NCBI GenBank assembly: GCA_012845835.1
Contig: JABAKD010000009.1
Location: forward strand, 18,735,318 to 18,799,317
Direction: 5' to 3'
DNA: 64,000 nucleotides
DNA from: Undaria pinnatifida
Taxonomy: Eukaryota > Sar > Phaeophyceae > Laminariales > Alariaceae
A program made the position numbers and the translations under genes. Positions 48,666-60,510 of this stretch are shown one piece after another. Position 1 is the stretch's first letter. Each line of letters begins with the position of its first letter. Below the pieces are notes generated by a model. That model did not search any database and was not told the DNA's origin. It worked only from the letters and a program-made list of their open reading frames with translations.

Positions 48666-51331
48666 GTCGTCGTTCCCTGTGATCCAGCGGGAGGAGGTTG
48701 TCCTCGGAGAGAGGCTTGGGGGCGGGGCGTCGGGAGACGTGTATGCCGGCATCTACCGCGGGGAGGAAGTGGCGGTGAAGGTAAGCGGCGCAATTTTTTT
48801 TTTTCACAATTTTGTTCATGGTTTACCCTTTGTCAGAGCATTTCGTTCGCGCAAGCTTCGTCAGAGCATTGAGTTGGAGGAAGCGTACGGCAACTTGTAA
48901 AGTATTGGCGGCGACATCACGCAATGCTTCGCGTCGACGACACGCTCCCCCCCCTCTCCTCGCCCCCTTCTCCCGTCCCCTTCACCCTCCCCCTCCGCCC
49001 CCCCCGCCCTCTTGTCGCCCCTCGTCCCCCGTGTCCTTCCCCCGTCACCTTCCTCCATCCTCCACCCCTCCCCCCCGCCTTCCCCGTTCGCCACCCCCCT
49101 CCCCTGACCCTACCCCTGACTCTGACCCCTACCCCGATTCTAAAAAACACGCCTTCGTTCAGGTTTTCAAGTCGGACGTGGGCCCGGACGGAAAAGCTCG
49201 CGATGAGCTTGATGTGGCCTGCGCGGTAGACCACCCCAATCTCACCAAAGCTCTCGGCATCGTCCGCTCCCTGGCCCCGGCCAAGAGCGGCTCCGCTGAA
49301 GCACTCGGAAGCAACGCCGGAGCCCCGTCCACCACCACCGGTGTCGTCGTTGGAGGTGCTGGTGCTGGTGCTGGTGGTGCTGTTGCTGGTGATGCCGCCG
49401 CCGCTGGTGCCGCTGCTGTCACCGCCGGCAACACGCAGTGGCTGGTGATGGAAAAGGTGGTGGGAAAACCCCTTGCCGAGAAGCCCGACTTCAGCAGCGT
49501 GCTGCGCTGTCGGTGGGGGGCCGGGAGGAGGTTCGAGCCAGTGCTGGTCTTGGCGGTGCTGCTGCAGGTGTGTTTTCTTAGGCCGGCTGGGAGCTTAGCG
49601 TTGTTGCTGTGTTTTTCGGTTAGGTTTGTGCTTGGGCTTGAGCTTGCGGCCGTACCATGCCAGATGCTGTACCGTACCGTGTAGTGGCCGTACCATACCG
49701 TAGCACACCAATGCCTTACCGTCGGTTTTTCCTTTGTTCCGTTTTTTTTGTCTGACCTTTTTGTTGTTGATGTTATGGTTGCTGCTGCCGTGACTGCTGT
49801 GGTTATTGCTGATGATGTTCCTGCTGCTGCTGCTGTTGTTGTCTGTGTCATCCGCTTGGCGGTCCGCTTATACTCTGGACAAAAGGTGGCGAGAGCGATG
49901 TCCTACCTCCACGAGAAGGGCATTTGCCACGGCGACCTGTACGCGCACAACGTTCTTGTCGACGGGGAAACCGGCGCCACCATCCTGTGCGACTTCGGGG
50001 CAAGCTTCTTCTACCCCTCCGAGAAGCACGAGCACCACCACAGCTTCGTGCTGGAGGGGACCGAGGTCCGGGCGTTCGGCCTCATGGCGAGGGACATGGC
50101 TTGCCGCAGCATGGGGTGCGAGTGGATCCTGCAGGTGCGCAACCCAAAGATGCGTCGAGGAAGGGATGCCGCGACCGATCGACGCACGGACCGGCCTAAC
50201 GACCGGCGGACCTGCTTACCGAGCGATGGGTATAAATACAAGCGGACTTACTGCAGTGGTCTTCGTTTTTCATGTTTTCAATCCAGATGAAGTCCATATT
50301 GAAAAATGTTGCTATTGGTAAGTACCAGGTACCCCGAAGATTTTTGAGGTGGTCCGCACCTTATGTTCAGTAAAGGCAAAACCCCCGGTTAAGCCGCGGT
50401 CGGGTTGTGCTTTAGAGTAGCCTTGAGTTGATATTAGGAGTTTGGTTGGGGTTTGGTTGGGATTCGGTTCGTTTCGGTTCGGTCGTGCTTTTGTCGAGAA
50501 TAAGCATTCCGAAAACTCTACAAAAAACCTTGAAAAGTCGTAATATCTGCCCCTATTTATCTAGTACCAGGTATGTTTAATCGTTTGATCCTGGTGATGG
50601 GACGTGACTGACTGACTGATCGACTGTCTCCTGACGCGCTGACTGTTTGGCCGACCGTTGTACGTGATGACCAACGCACCCACCGAAAGCTAGAGGTAAT
50701 GACGGACTGATAATGCGACTGTGTGGCTGACTGTCTGGTTGACTGCCTGATTGACTGGACGACTGCCTGATTGACTGGTTGACTTAGCGACCGACCCCCA
50801 CCGACCCCCCCTCTCCCTCCACCGCATCCCACTTACGCAATACCCCCTCCCATCCTCCTCCTTTGGTTACGTTTGTTTTTGTGTGATTTGTCGTGACCTA
50901 TACACATGTGGGTTCCTTCTTTTGCAGGACTTGGTCCCCACCTGCCTGCAATCCGACACTAGCCACCGCCCTTCCTTCCACGAGGTGAGGTTACCGCCAC
51001 CGCTAGCTCTACCGACGATTCTTTTTCGTGCATTTTGTTCCCGGGGACACCCCGGAAAGGCTTCATCTATAACCCTGAAGCTTAACCCTTCTATAACTAA
51101 TATAACCACGCACACGGTTTTGGAGACGAAGTGGTTGGAACTCTTTTGTAAAAGGATTAGTCTACATAAGGGCGAAGTATGAAGGGCGAAAGTCAACAGG
51201 TTGGGCAGCGTCCGGCGGGGGAGGGGGGAGCTGCGCCCCCTGACTTGGTTTACGCCTAGCAAGCGTTTGTGGTGCTGCAGCAGCTGGGCTGTTTGCTCTC
51301 TGGAAAAGGGCTGCCGGAACGCTTCATTCAG
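48666..51331 (+). CDS. LRR protein kinase, kinase-domain exons
   Basis: Five exons in continuous phase. 48666-48780: Gly loop RLGGGASGDVYAG and EEVAVK with the ATP-binding Lys. 49163-49567: C-helix region DELDVACAVDHPNLTKALG, an Ala/Gly/Val-rich insert of about 50 residues, then QWLVMEKVVGKPLAEK at the hinge. 49886-50134: MSYLHEKGICHGDLYAHNVL, giving catalytic Asp and Asn, and CDFGASF for the Mg-binding Asp, then VRAFGLMARDM. 50928-50984: CLQSDTSHRPSF, the closing Arg motif. 51260-51331: VLQQLGCLLSGKGLPERFIQ. HGDLYAHN replaces the usual HRDLKxxN, so the loop Arg and Lys are absent, a pattern I associate with a subfamily of LRR kinases in algae and bacteria. The activation segment is very short, with no APE motif visible. 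It is probably a soluble Ser/Thr/Tyr-type kinase. No signal peptide or membrane segment was seen in these exons. Confidence 0.88.
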
Positions 51332-51528
51332 GTAGCGGGGAGGGGCAGGGAGGGGAGGAGTAGAAGAGCATCCGCCCCATGTGTGTGTTCGGCCTGAGAT
51401 ACAATTATGCTGCTATGCTGTGTGCTACCACTGTGCATTGTACTCGCACTGCTAGTGTATGCTGTACCTGGTATTGCACATGGTACTGTTAACGTTCCGG
51501 CTGGTGTTCCCTCTGCATGGACCCCCAG

Positions 51529-52287
51529 ATCATCAACCAGCTGCACGCGGAGCTGATGCAGAGCGTGGAGCCCTCCTCGCCCATGGTGACGAGCGCCAAG
51601 TCCCTGCACAGCCTACTCGACCGCCCGGACATCGCCGCCGAACGCGGCCGCCTGCTAAGCGCGGAGCGGCGGCTGGACCCTACCTCCCGAGAAGACCCTT
51701 CTGCGGCCAAAGGAATGACCACCGGTGGGGGCGGCGGCGGCAGCAAAGACTCCAGAAGCGGCGGCGGTGGTGGTGGTGGCGGTGGCGACGGTAGTGGCTT
51801 CGGTAACGGCGGCGGTGGCGCCGACCTCGACCACGCGGGGGGGGTGGGGCAGAGGGGAGTGGCAGAGGCGGGGGTGATGGTGTACAATAGGGGTGGGGGC
51901 ACGGGAAGCAGGCGCGGCCTGGGGGGACGCGGAAACAGTGGCGCTTGCAGGCCCCTACGGATGCTCGGCGGGGTCGAGGAAGGAACTGCAGACGATGAGG
52001 GCGACGAGGAAAGCGGGGAGGCTGCGGGTGTCCCTGGGCAGGGGGCGGTAGCAGCGGTGGCTGCGGTGGCGGTGGCAGCGGTGGCGGTGGAAGCGGGGGC
52101 AGCGTTGGAGGCGGGGGGGGCAGGGGGGGTGGGAGGGGCGGGAGGGGTGGGGGGGGGGCGGGGGGGCGGTGGGGGTGGGGGGGGCGGGGGTGGGGGGCAA
52201 TGTGCTCGTATCAGTGGAGTGACAGCGATTCCGCGCTCGCGCCACTCGGATCCGCGTGCAGAGCACGTGGCGTACGCACACGCGTAG
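51529..52287 (+). CDS. LRR protein kinase, C-terminal tail exon(s)
   Basis: After acceptor GGACCCCCAG, phase 0: IINQLHAELMQSVEPSSPMV, TSAKSLHSLLDRPDIAAERG, then long Gly-rich stretches and acidic VEEGTADDEGDEESGEAAG before a G-run and TAG at 52285. The first ~60 codons look genuine; the exon's real end is uncertain. A further exon after acceptor GTTGCAG at 52320 (LEEYYDDDGCEGEWERGASL, FGRLQEVEKPSFSGP) is acidic and protein-like and could be spliced in if an earlier phase-1 donor is used. This is a disordered tail following the kinase domain. Confidence 0.5.
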   Translation: MINQLHAELMQSVEPSSPMVTSAKSLHSLLDRPDIAAERGRLLSAERRLDPTSREDPSAAKGMTTGGGGGGSKDSRSGGGGGGGGGDGSGFGNGGGGADLDHAGGVGQRGVAEAGVMVYNRGGGTGSRRGLGGRGNSGACRPLRMLGGVEEGTADDEGDEESGEAAGVPGQGAVAAVAAVAVAAVAVEAGAALEAGGAGGVGGAGGVGGGRGGGGGGGGGGGGQCARISGVTAIPRSRHSDPRAEHVAYAHA

Positions 52288-52689
52288 GCGTAGATGTCCC
52301 TTGTTCCTGTTGGTTGCAGGGGAACTTGAGGAGTATTACGACGACGACGGGTGTGAGGGGGAGTGGGAAAGGGGCGCGTCGTTGTTCGGTCGATTGCAGG
52401 AGGTGGAAAAACCGTCCTTCTCCGGGCCTAGCGCCGCGCTAACGGCGGCGACATTCTCGAGGAGGAGATGGTTTTGTCGGCGGCGATATCAAGGCCAAGG
52501 CCGAGGGCGACACCGAGGGCGACGCCGAAGGCGGGCCCTAGGTCTAGGCCGGCGGGGGGGGTGGGGGGGGTGGGGGGGGGTGGAAGGGGGAGAGGGGGCG
52601 GCTGTCGTAGCTCACGGCGACGGCCGTAGGCGAATTGTGGAGGTATTCGTGCTGCGGATCCGAGGTTTTGCGCATGCGCCTGCTGTGGC

Positions 52690-53760
52690 CGGCCGGCACG
52701 TCCTTGCGGGGAGGAGGGCGGGTGTTCGTACGAGGGAGGCGTGGTGTTGCACGAGGAGGTCGTTTTTTCGTTGCCATGCGGGAAGTACGTGTTTATATAA
52801 GAAGGTTGTGGGTGTTCGAACGACGAAGGTGTTTACCCGTACGAGAAAGTCGGATTTTCGTGAAGAAAAAGGGTTTTTGTACGAGGCAGTCGTTTTGCCA
52901 TTTTTGTACGAGAAAGGTGTTTAGTCGTTGTAGTAGGAAGGCGGGTGTTCCTGCGAGGAAGGCGGGGTCGTGTACGGGGAAGGGCTTTGGCAAGGGTGGA
53001 TGTTCGTATGAGGGGGGCGAGTGTTCGTGCGAGAAAGCCGGGTTTTTGTACGGAGAACGCGGACCGGGGGGGGGCGGGTATTCGTGCGAGACACGTGTTT
53101 TTGTACGAAAAAGGCAGGTTTTTGTACGGAGGAGGCGGGATTCTGTACGAAAATTGCGGGTGTTCGTACGGAGAAGGCGGGTGCTCGTACGAGAGAAAGG
53201 GTTTTCTTGCGGAGAAGGCGGGTTTCCGTACAAATATAGCGGGTTTTGTACGAGGAAGGCAGGGTTTTATGCGAAGGCTGCGAGTGTTCGCATAAGTAAG
53301 GCAGACGTTTGTTTGAAGAATACCGGCGTGCGCACCGAAAAGTCGGGTCTTAGTTCGGTGGGGAAACGTGCTCGTACGGAGAAGGCGGGTTTCCGTCGAA
53401 GAAGGCGGGGTTGTGTACGAAGATTGCGTATGTTCGTGTAGGGAAGGCGGGTGTTCGTTTGAGGAAGGCGGTTGTTTGTACCGCGAAATCGGGTTTGCCC
53501 TAGAGCGAGGCTGGTGCTCGTGCGGGGAAGGCTTGTTGTACGAACGAGGCGGGTTTTTGTACGAAGATTGCGGATGTTCGTGTAGGGAAGGCGGGTGTTC
53601 GTTTGAGGAATGCGATTGTTCGTGCGGAGAAATCGAATTCTCGTGCGAGAAACGGGAGTTGTTGTACGAGAAAATCTTGTTGTACAACACAGGCGGTTTT
53701 TTGGAGTACAGCAGGTGTTCGTGCGGGGAAGGCGTGCCTTTGGACGAGGACGGCGGGAAC
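52690..53760. repeat. 21-bp minisatellite (~50 units)
   Basis: Degenerate units of GCGGGTGTTCGTACGAGGAAG. Spacings of exactly 21 bp are clear at 53400-53470, and variants such as GCGGGTTTTTGTACGAAGATT alternate with the main unit. Because 21 is a multiple of three and the unit lacks stops in several frames, long frames exist on both strands (268 and 225 codons plus, 418 codons minus). The plus frames read heptads like GCSCREG, the minus frame heptads like YEHPPSP. Coding status cannot be decided from sequence alone. Confidence 0.85.
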
Positions 53761-54509
53761 AACAAGGTAGCCCGTCCTAAATGCAGGACGGGCCTGCAAA
53801 AACGTAAAGGTGGGTATTTGTACGGCGAAGGCGTTTTTTTTTTTCTGCAAGGAAGGCGGGAAGGGGCGCTAAGGGTCTCGGCCTCCGTGTGGGGGCAAAA
53901 AGACCACGGTTGGGGTGATGGGCGCGACAGAGAGGCTTGGAAGGAATGGAGAATCTCGCTTTTGGATGAAGGGGGGGGATACGGAAGCAAGAGGGGGCGA
54001 GGGAGGAGGAGGAGGAGGAGGAGGAGAAGGAGGAGGAGGAGGTGAGGGGAAGGGGCTGTGGGGCGCGTGTCAAACAGGTTTGTGCCCAAGTGTGCATGCG
54101 CATGCTCTTGTTGGTCTAGGGAGTTTCCCGGTCGGGGCCCAGTGCTGTAGGTAAAAGGGTTTCCCCGTTTTTTTTTGAGGCGTTTACGATGGGGGGGAGG
54201 TTCTGCTGTGTTTTTGTCGAGGAGAACGGTGGCAGACTCTTGCCCATCCCCCCCCGGGAGAGGCTTTTGCGCGGTGTGCTGCGGGGGCGATTCGGTTCAA
54301 GAGAGGGGGAGGGGATAAGAACGAGGTCGGGAGGGAGGTGGGGGGGAAAGGGGCGGGATAAGGGAGGAGGCGGGAGTGATCGGAGTGGGGCAGGGGAGGA
54401 GGTGGGGTGAAGGTGGCGGTGACTGTTGCGGGGGGAGGGGGGGGGGTGCTTGAGTTGGCGAGCGAGCGACGCACGGTATTTAATGAGCTGTGTTTTACTT
54501 GTTTCGCAG

Positions 54510-55047
54510 CTCTTCAGTCCGTGCTCATTTCGCGGTGCTTGCCGCGCAGCCTGGCCCGCTGGATGCGTCGAGCGAGAGAGCGTTTAACAAAACAATTCGT
54601 TGTCGTCTTCGTGGGGAAGTGGATGGTGTTGGGGTGGGAGTGGGGGAGGGGTGGGGGTGCGCGGCTGGAGTGGATGACTTGGTATGCGTGTGCGTGGAGT
54701 CACGAACGCTTCTCGATTTGGAGCGATGCGAAGTTAGCTTGAGTGATGGTGGTATATTCTTGGGCGGCGCACGACGCGAGTCAGGGGGGGGGGGATCACA
54801 ATCACGTCAAGCCAATAGAGATGCAGCAGAGATACCGCCTCGCCTAAGAGAGCAAGAGCGCACAGGGACAGAAATGCCGGGGGAAGGGGACAGAGGGAGA
54901 GAAAAAAGTTGGGGGCAGAGGGAGAGATGTGAGCCGCGATTTGTCACAGTGGGTAGGTCGTGTTCTCGTGTTACAAAAAAACAAGAAAACAGCGAGGTGC
55001 ATGCAGCAAGCAGCAAGGAGTATTTCACATACGCGCGCGTCTCCTAG
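54510..55047 (+). CDS. Possible exon downstream of the LRR kinase
   Basis: After an acceptor (TTGTTTCGCAG) the frame reads SVRAHFAVLAAQPGPLDASS, ERAFNKTIRCRLRGEVDGV, VDDLVCVCVESRTLLDLERC and on to TAG at 55047. Composition is mixed in the first 80 codons and then becomes Arg/Glu/Gly-rich. It might be a 3' exon of the LRR-kinase gene or a separate gene; the intervening minisatellite makes either hard to show. Confidence 0.25.
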
Positions 55048-55457
55048 AAAAACGAACGTGTCTGACCGCGGCCACGGGAAGAGTGGAACCTTTGTCTTTA
55101 CTTCGCCGCGATTGTTGTCGTTGTTGTTGTTGACGGTGGAGTGGACGTCGTCGTCGTTGTCGTTGTTGTTGTTGCCGGTGTTGGTTATTCCTGTGTGTGG
55201 CTCTCTTCTAGCTCCGCGGCATCATCTATCGTCGCCCAGGGGGCCCGGGAGGAGACAGCAACCCCTCCCCCCCCATCCCCTCCCCACTCATTTTTTTACT
55301 ATTGTCGGGGGTTTCGATTTTCGTCTTTCCGGAATGTTTTTTTTTTCTTCGGGGGGGCCTCGCTGCGGACAGCAAACTCTTATCTCCATTTACGTATAGT
55401 GAGCTCATTTTTCAAACCGCGAGATCTCGACACGCTTGGCTTGCCAGAGGGGTTGCT

Positions 55458-55595
55458 CGCTTTCTGTCTTCTGTGTTTTGACTGGTTTGTTTCCATCATT
55501 TCGCTTGGCGATGGGAGGCAGCCTGCGCTTTCTGTCTTCTGTGTTTTGACTGGTTTGCTTCCATCATTTCGCTTGGCGACGGGAGGCAGCAGCGG
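55458..55595. repeat. 68-bp tandem duplication
   Basis: CGCTTTCTGTCTTCTGTGTT begins at 55458 and again at 55526; the two units, ending GGGAGGCAGC, differ at only a few bases. Recent local duplication in non-coding sequence. Confidence 0.85.
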
Positions 55596-57009
55596 CGCGA
55601 GCGGCAAAATATAAAAAAGCTAACGCAGGGAACCGAGCAACGTGAAAATTAACAGGGAACACGACAAGGAAAACAGGAAACCAAAAAGCGTTTTTCAGTT
55701 TTTTTCCGTTCGCCTTTTTTTCGGGGGGCCGGGGGGTTCCGGTTGTCCGAGACTCGTTTCCTTTTGCGTTTTTCCCTTTCCGCTTCTCTTGCGCACAGTA
55801 ACGCACCCGGCGTGTGGTACGTTTTTCGTTCGTAGAGGCTCGACTTCTCTTCTTCCTCAATTCCATTCGGCAAGCTTTAAATTTTATAAGGTTTCTGATT
55901 TTTACGTGCTTTTATCAAGAGTATCGGATGGAAATGTAGCCAGGGGACGGGGACGGGGAGGGGGGGGCGGGGGCTTATTTTCAAGCTTTTTTGTTCTCAG
56001 CGGGCGGCAGATCAAAGCCTGCGAGCATAGTAATAATAGGTAGCTTTTTTGTTCGCTGTTTAACTTTGCAGCAGGACATTCGTAAGATTACTCCTGGTTG
56101 ATGTAACCCTTGAGACATACATAGCAGGCTCTATCCATCCATGATGTGACACGAGAGCGCACTGGAGATTGCGGTAAGTGGTGGGAAGAGGTGGGGGGCG
56201 GGGGCGGGTAGAGCAGCGAGCACCTCAGGGGGTTGCATGTCCTCGTACGCCCGCAAGATACTTAGTTTTTCGTTATTTTTCGTTTGTCTTTGTACGATTT
56301 GGTGGTTTTTTGTGTTTCTTGTATTTTTTGGGTATTTGTGCTTGTGTGGTTTTGTTATTTATTTTTTTTCTTCTTTTTCTTGTCGAGTGTCGCAATTGTT
56401 TTCCCTGTTTTTTGTTCCTTTCCTTTTAATTTTGTTTGCGATGATATTGTCCCATAATGAGGTAGGTAGTGGGTCAAAGCGAAAACTTGAGGACGGAACA
56501 AAGATAGTTGATCTGGGAACAGGTGGGCGAAAGGGGGGGGGGGGGGGCGGGGGGAGGGGCGGGGAGGGAGCGTCCGGTATGTCTTGTGGTTTTTGCTGCT
56601 ATAACCAGTGGACCCTAACAACGGCGTGTGGTTGTTGCAATCCTCTTCTGCGGGAAGCGCGTCCTCGTGTTTGGATGGAGCGGGGGTATTGCGTTACCAC
56701 GGTACTATAAAAAATGCTGTTGTTGCCGTGCTTGCCTTGTAATTGCAGTGTGTAGGTAGGTCCGGTGTTTTCGATGACAAGAATGGGATTGTTGACTTCG
56801 GCGTTGCAACAGGGGGAGAGAGATTTCCTTGACAGCCGTTCGTTGTGATTGGTCTATTAGTACGTTTGTCTTCGATCTGCATGTTTCTGATTGGTCCAGA
56901 TTTTCATTGGTCGCAAGACACCAACCCCTACAACAGTGTGTAGGTATTTCTCTGTCTTGGAACACGCGCCCAGTACGTTTTTAGGCTGGTAGATAGCCCC
57001 GAAGAAGAC
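55596..57009. other. No gene recognised
   Basis: T-rich and G-rich tracts, short frames. GGGGGGG runs near 55965 and 56535. A plus-strand frame at 56237-56710 is dominated by Phe/Leu/Cys from a T-rich strand and is not convincing. Confidence 0.45.
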
Positions 57010-57105
57010 AATCTTCTTGTGATGATGGTGATGATGATGGTGATGATGATGGTGATGATGATGGTGATTTGATGCTTTGATGATTTGATGATGGTGGTGA
57101 TGGTA
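57010..57105. repeat. (GATGGT/GATGAT)n repeat
   Basis: About 95 bp of GATGATGATGGT units on the plus strand; the minus strand reads His/Ile or Ser/Pro runs. Confidence 0.9.
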
Positions 57106-59217
57106 ATGATGTATGTGCTCTGCTGGGTACGAGCAAAGAAAGAAAGGCCGCAGCCCCTCCTCCTCTGCCAGATAAAGCAACAGTGGCAGTACTTTTGCGT
57201 TGGTGGATCGGTGTGGCAGTGTTTTCGTTGTGGTGGCTTTGAAGGTCCGTCCGGGGCCAATTTGTTTTTAGAAGAAAAACTGACAGTAGAGCTGCAGGGA
57301 GGGCGAGGAGCTGGCACCAGTGAGTGAAACTATGAGGGAGGCAGAAGGAAGGGCGAGAAGGGGAAGGAACGAAAAAGGAAAGGGTGGAAGGGATGGGGGA
57401 GAGAGGGAGGAGGAGATAACGCGCGGGGGGCGGGGGGCGGGGGGTGGTTGCACCCTGTGAAAGGATGCCAACGAGCACCGCGACTTTTCATGCACGGTAT
57501 TTTGTGTGTTGTTTTGTTCCTTCACATGTTCGATTTTTCGTCCCGTTTTTAAAGCCTCGCAAAGTCAAAGTTTGTTCCACGAGGGCCGCATTGGATGCTG
57601 CACTGACAGATATATTTACATACCGTAGAGATCATGGATACTATGGATATTATGCTTCCGGGGGGGGGGGGATTGGACGTCTGTGCAGACATATTTTTTA
57701 CTGAAAGTAAATCCATGCGCCGTTTGACTTGAGAAAGGGTCACCCCGCTGAACTCGGATAATTTCGTGACGGTGTAGTGCGGGTGGCCAGGGACGGGTTT
57801 ACATCCTTGAACGATATTTTCACGTGAAAAACGATGGTAGAAGGTAACATCATATACTTGCCAGTACTATTTTTCTACTTCAAGTATTTGGCTTCCCGCT
57901 GGTTTTGTCTTCGCGGTTCCGGCTTGACTTGGATGGGCACCGCAGGAGGAGTCGAGAGGAACTTGTGATGTTGCTGGGGGGTTTGGACGACTTGGTATGC
58001 TGCTGTGAAGTCGTTTTGGACTTGAAAGGATATTATCAAAATGTCGAAAGAAACAAAGTGACGAACGAACGCGGGCACGTATGAAAAGGAACAGCAACGG
58101 CAATAACACCAATCATAAAACCAGCAACAACATCGGCAAATAGCAGCAGCAGCGCCACCAGCAGCGTTAACATCAACAACAACAGCCTCGTCCAACCGTC
58201 CAACCTAAACCATTAAGCGGTACACTGGGAAACAGCACGCCAACGCATAAGAATTGGCGCTGCATTACAATTTGATATTATCGTACCTAAACCATATATA
58301 TGCCCAACCTTCAAGCGTTTTGAGACTCAGGTATACCGAACGAAACAATGGTACGTAATGATGATGTTACTACCGAGGATTTAGCGTGATCGGGAAGTCG
58401 TCCGTGTTGCGGCACCCAAGCTCGTGTCGTCCAACAACTCTGTTGGGACATTAAATAATGTGTCATCCCGCATTAGTCTAGTAGTCCGATCGAGCAGCTC
58501 GGGCTGGTTCATGTGACCGATGCCGTAATTGACATACAGGGTATTTTGTTTTGTCGGTAAATAAAGGGTGAAAGGTTTTTATGAACCACTTTTTGATCAC
58601 CACACGTCGAGACCCGTATTCCTGAGTTTAGTTACTACTGGTTGCAAAATTGGTGTGTTTTTCTAGGCCAAAAAGTCCAACTAAATGTGTCCGATTCGAA
58701 AACAACTTCTACTCGTCGTATTAATACTGCTGTGCGCAATGCGCAGCTTTTCTCTTGCTAACTACAACCACACAGAACCCGAGCCCGCGTGTTCCTGTTT
58801 TTTGCTGTTTTACGAGTTCAATATATGCCAGGACCTGCAACGAATATGTGGAAGCAATTAGCGCAGCTCGGACGGCGGCGGCTTTTCGAGCTCGGGCGGA
58901 GCCTCGTCAGGCGGCTACTTCTCAAGCAAGCGGGAAAAGAGCGCTGCTCAAGCACAGGGAAATATACATTTGTTGCCTGAGCAACACGTATGTATGTCAA
59001 GGTTTTCAATTGTTGTCCAACATGATACCCTCCTATTATAGTATACTACCTTGCAACACCACGTCCGTATGTATATTTTATAAACATATTTCAAGGACGT
59101 CAGCCATGAGTTCGACGAATTTCGGGTCAATACTCATCTTTGCATGCTGCGTTGTTGGTACTTGTAATATACTATGTGGGTGAGTTTTTGTTTGTTCATA
59201 ATGGGAGGGGTCACCAC
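57106..59217. other. No firm gene
   Basis: A minus-strand stretch at about 57875-58030 reads VQNDFTAAYQVVQTPQQHHK and VPIQVKPEPRRQNQREAKYL before a stop. It could be a terminal exon, but no supporting exon was found. A reverse copy of the CAGCTTGCAAAGATGAGT family lies at about 59085-59160. Confidence 0.35.
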
Positions 59218-59352
59218 GTATGTATGTACGTACGTACGTACGTACGTATGTATGTATGTATGTATGTATGTATGTATGTATGTATGTATGTATGTATGTA
59301 TGTATGTATGTATGTATGTATGTATGTATGTATGTATGTATGTATGTATGTA
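59218..59352. repeat. (GTAT)n/(GTAC)n tetranucleotide run
   Basis: About 33 GTAT units, preceded by five GTAC units (GTACGTACGTACGTACGTA). Poly-(Val-Cys-Met-Tyr) or poly-(His-Thr-Tyr-Ile) frames are artefacts. Confidence 0.95.
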
Positions 59353-59776
59353 TATTGTTCACGCTGCTTGTTGTTGTCGGAATTGAGAACTACATCGCAC
59401 AGTAGCCGTCCAACGTAAACACTGAAGCTGTAAAACTACGTGTTAACGAGCGCTGGGTACTAAGAATACCACACGCCATTGCCAGTGATTCCAAGACCCC
59501 CCCCCCCCTTTGACCGGGAATGGCAACAGGTTTACATGTGCCATCCACGGGTGTTGGGCGGGGCGGGCGAGGCTCCGCCTTCGGCCCCGCTCCTTTGGCG
59601 ACCCGGTGTGTGTGCCAATGACAGCGAGCTCGAACATGGAAGCAATGTCAATGTCGCCAACCAACAACGAACGGCAAATCAAGATAATACGAAAACGCTC
59701 GAGACACCACGACGCAAACGAAAATAACGGTGACGCCACATACAAAAAAAAACAAAAGCCGGCAAAAGGTCACATT

Positions 59777-59990
59777 GCGGAAGGTCTGGCCACCTCCTCG
59801 CATACCACGAAGACACGCCGTCGTCCACTTTGCGGAAGGCCTGGTCACCCCGTCGCATTGCGAAAAGTCACGCCGTCGCGTGCTTTGCGAAAGGTTCGAT
59901 CACCCCTCGATTGAAAAAAGCCAGGCCGGCGGCGCTCGCGATGCGCAAGGTCAGGTCACCATCTGGCATTCCACGAAAACAGCATATATA
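59777..59990 (+). repeat. 55-bp minisatellite, four units
   Basis: Units begin GCGGAAGGTCTGG (59777), GCGGAAGGCCTGG (59832), GCGAAAGGTTCGA (59887) and GCGCAAGGTCAGG (59943), each with a CACC word about 13 bases later. Divergence of 15-30% between units suggests an old array. Confidence 0.8.
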
Positions 59991-60289
59991 TTGCCACGGC
60001 GGCGGCAACGCCATAAACTACTTAATAGCGTTCAACCTGCCAACACAAAAAAAATGGTGCCAACTTTTTTTTTTTTTTTTTTAATCCTCCGGCGGATGGG
60101 GAAAAATAAAGCTTTTGCTCACCACATGGTGCCAACTACCAAACAAGAATATGGCACAACTGCTGTGTTTTTAACTCGGCGGGCATCAATCAACATCACG
60201 CGATTGTCGTTTCGCACTATTACCACAACCTCTCCAATATACAGAAAATAAATCGTTCCTGATCATCACCACCACTGCTCCGATCTATC

Positions 60290-60510
60290 GAAACGCGTTG
60301 TGTTAGACTATCACCACCACCACTCCGATATATCGAAAATACGGATCTTGACTATCACCGCCACCACTCCGATATATCGAAAATACGGATCTTGACTATC
60401 ACCGCCACAACTCCGATATATGGAAAATACGGATCTTGACTGTCACCACCACTCCGGTATATCGAAAATTATAGCTCATGGATATCACCAAAACTCCGAT
60501 ATATCGACAA
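60290..60510 (+). repeat. 44-bp tandem repeat, five units
   Basis: ACTCCGATATATCGAAAATA recurs at 60322, 60366 and 60410, with two further diverged units. Each unit includes the palindrome CGATATATCG and a CACC(A/G)CCAC segment. Confidence 0.9.

Noticed and set aside
48812-49234. Pro/Ser-rich frames between kinase exons
   Set aside because: The C/T-rich intron between 48780 and 49163 explains them; a GTAAGC donor and TTCGTTCAG acceptor bound it in phase.
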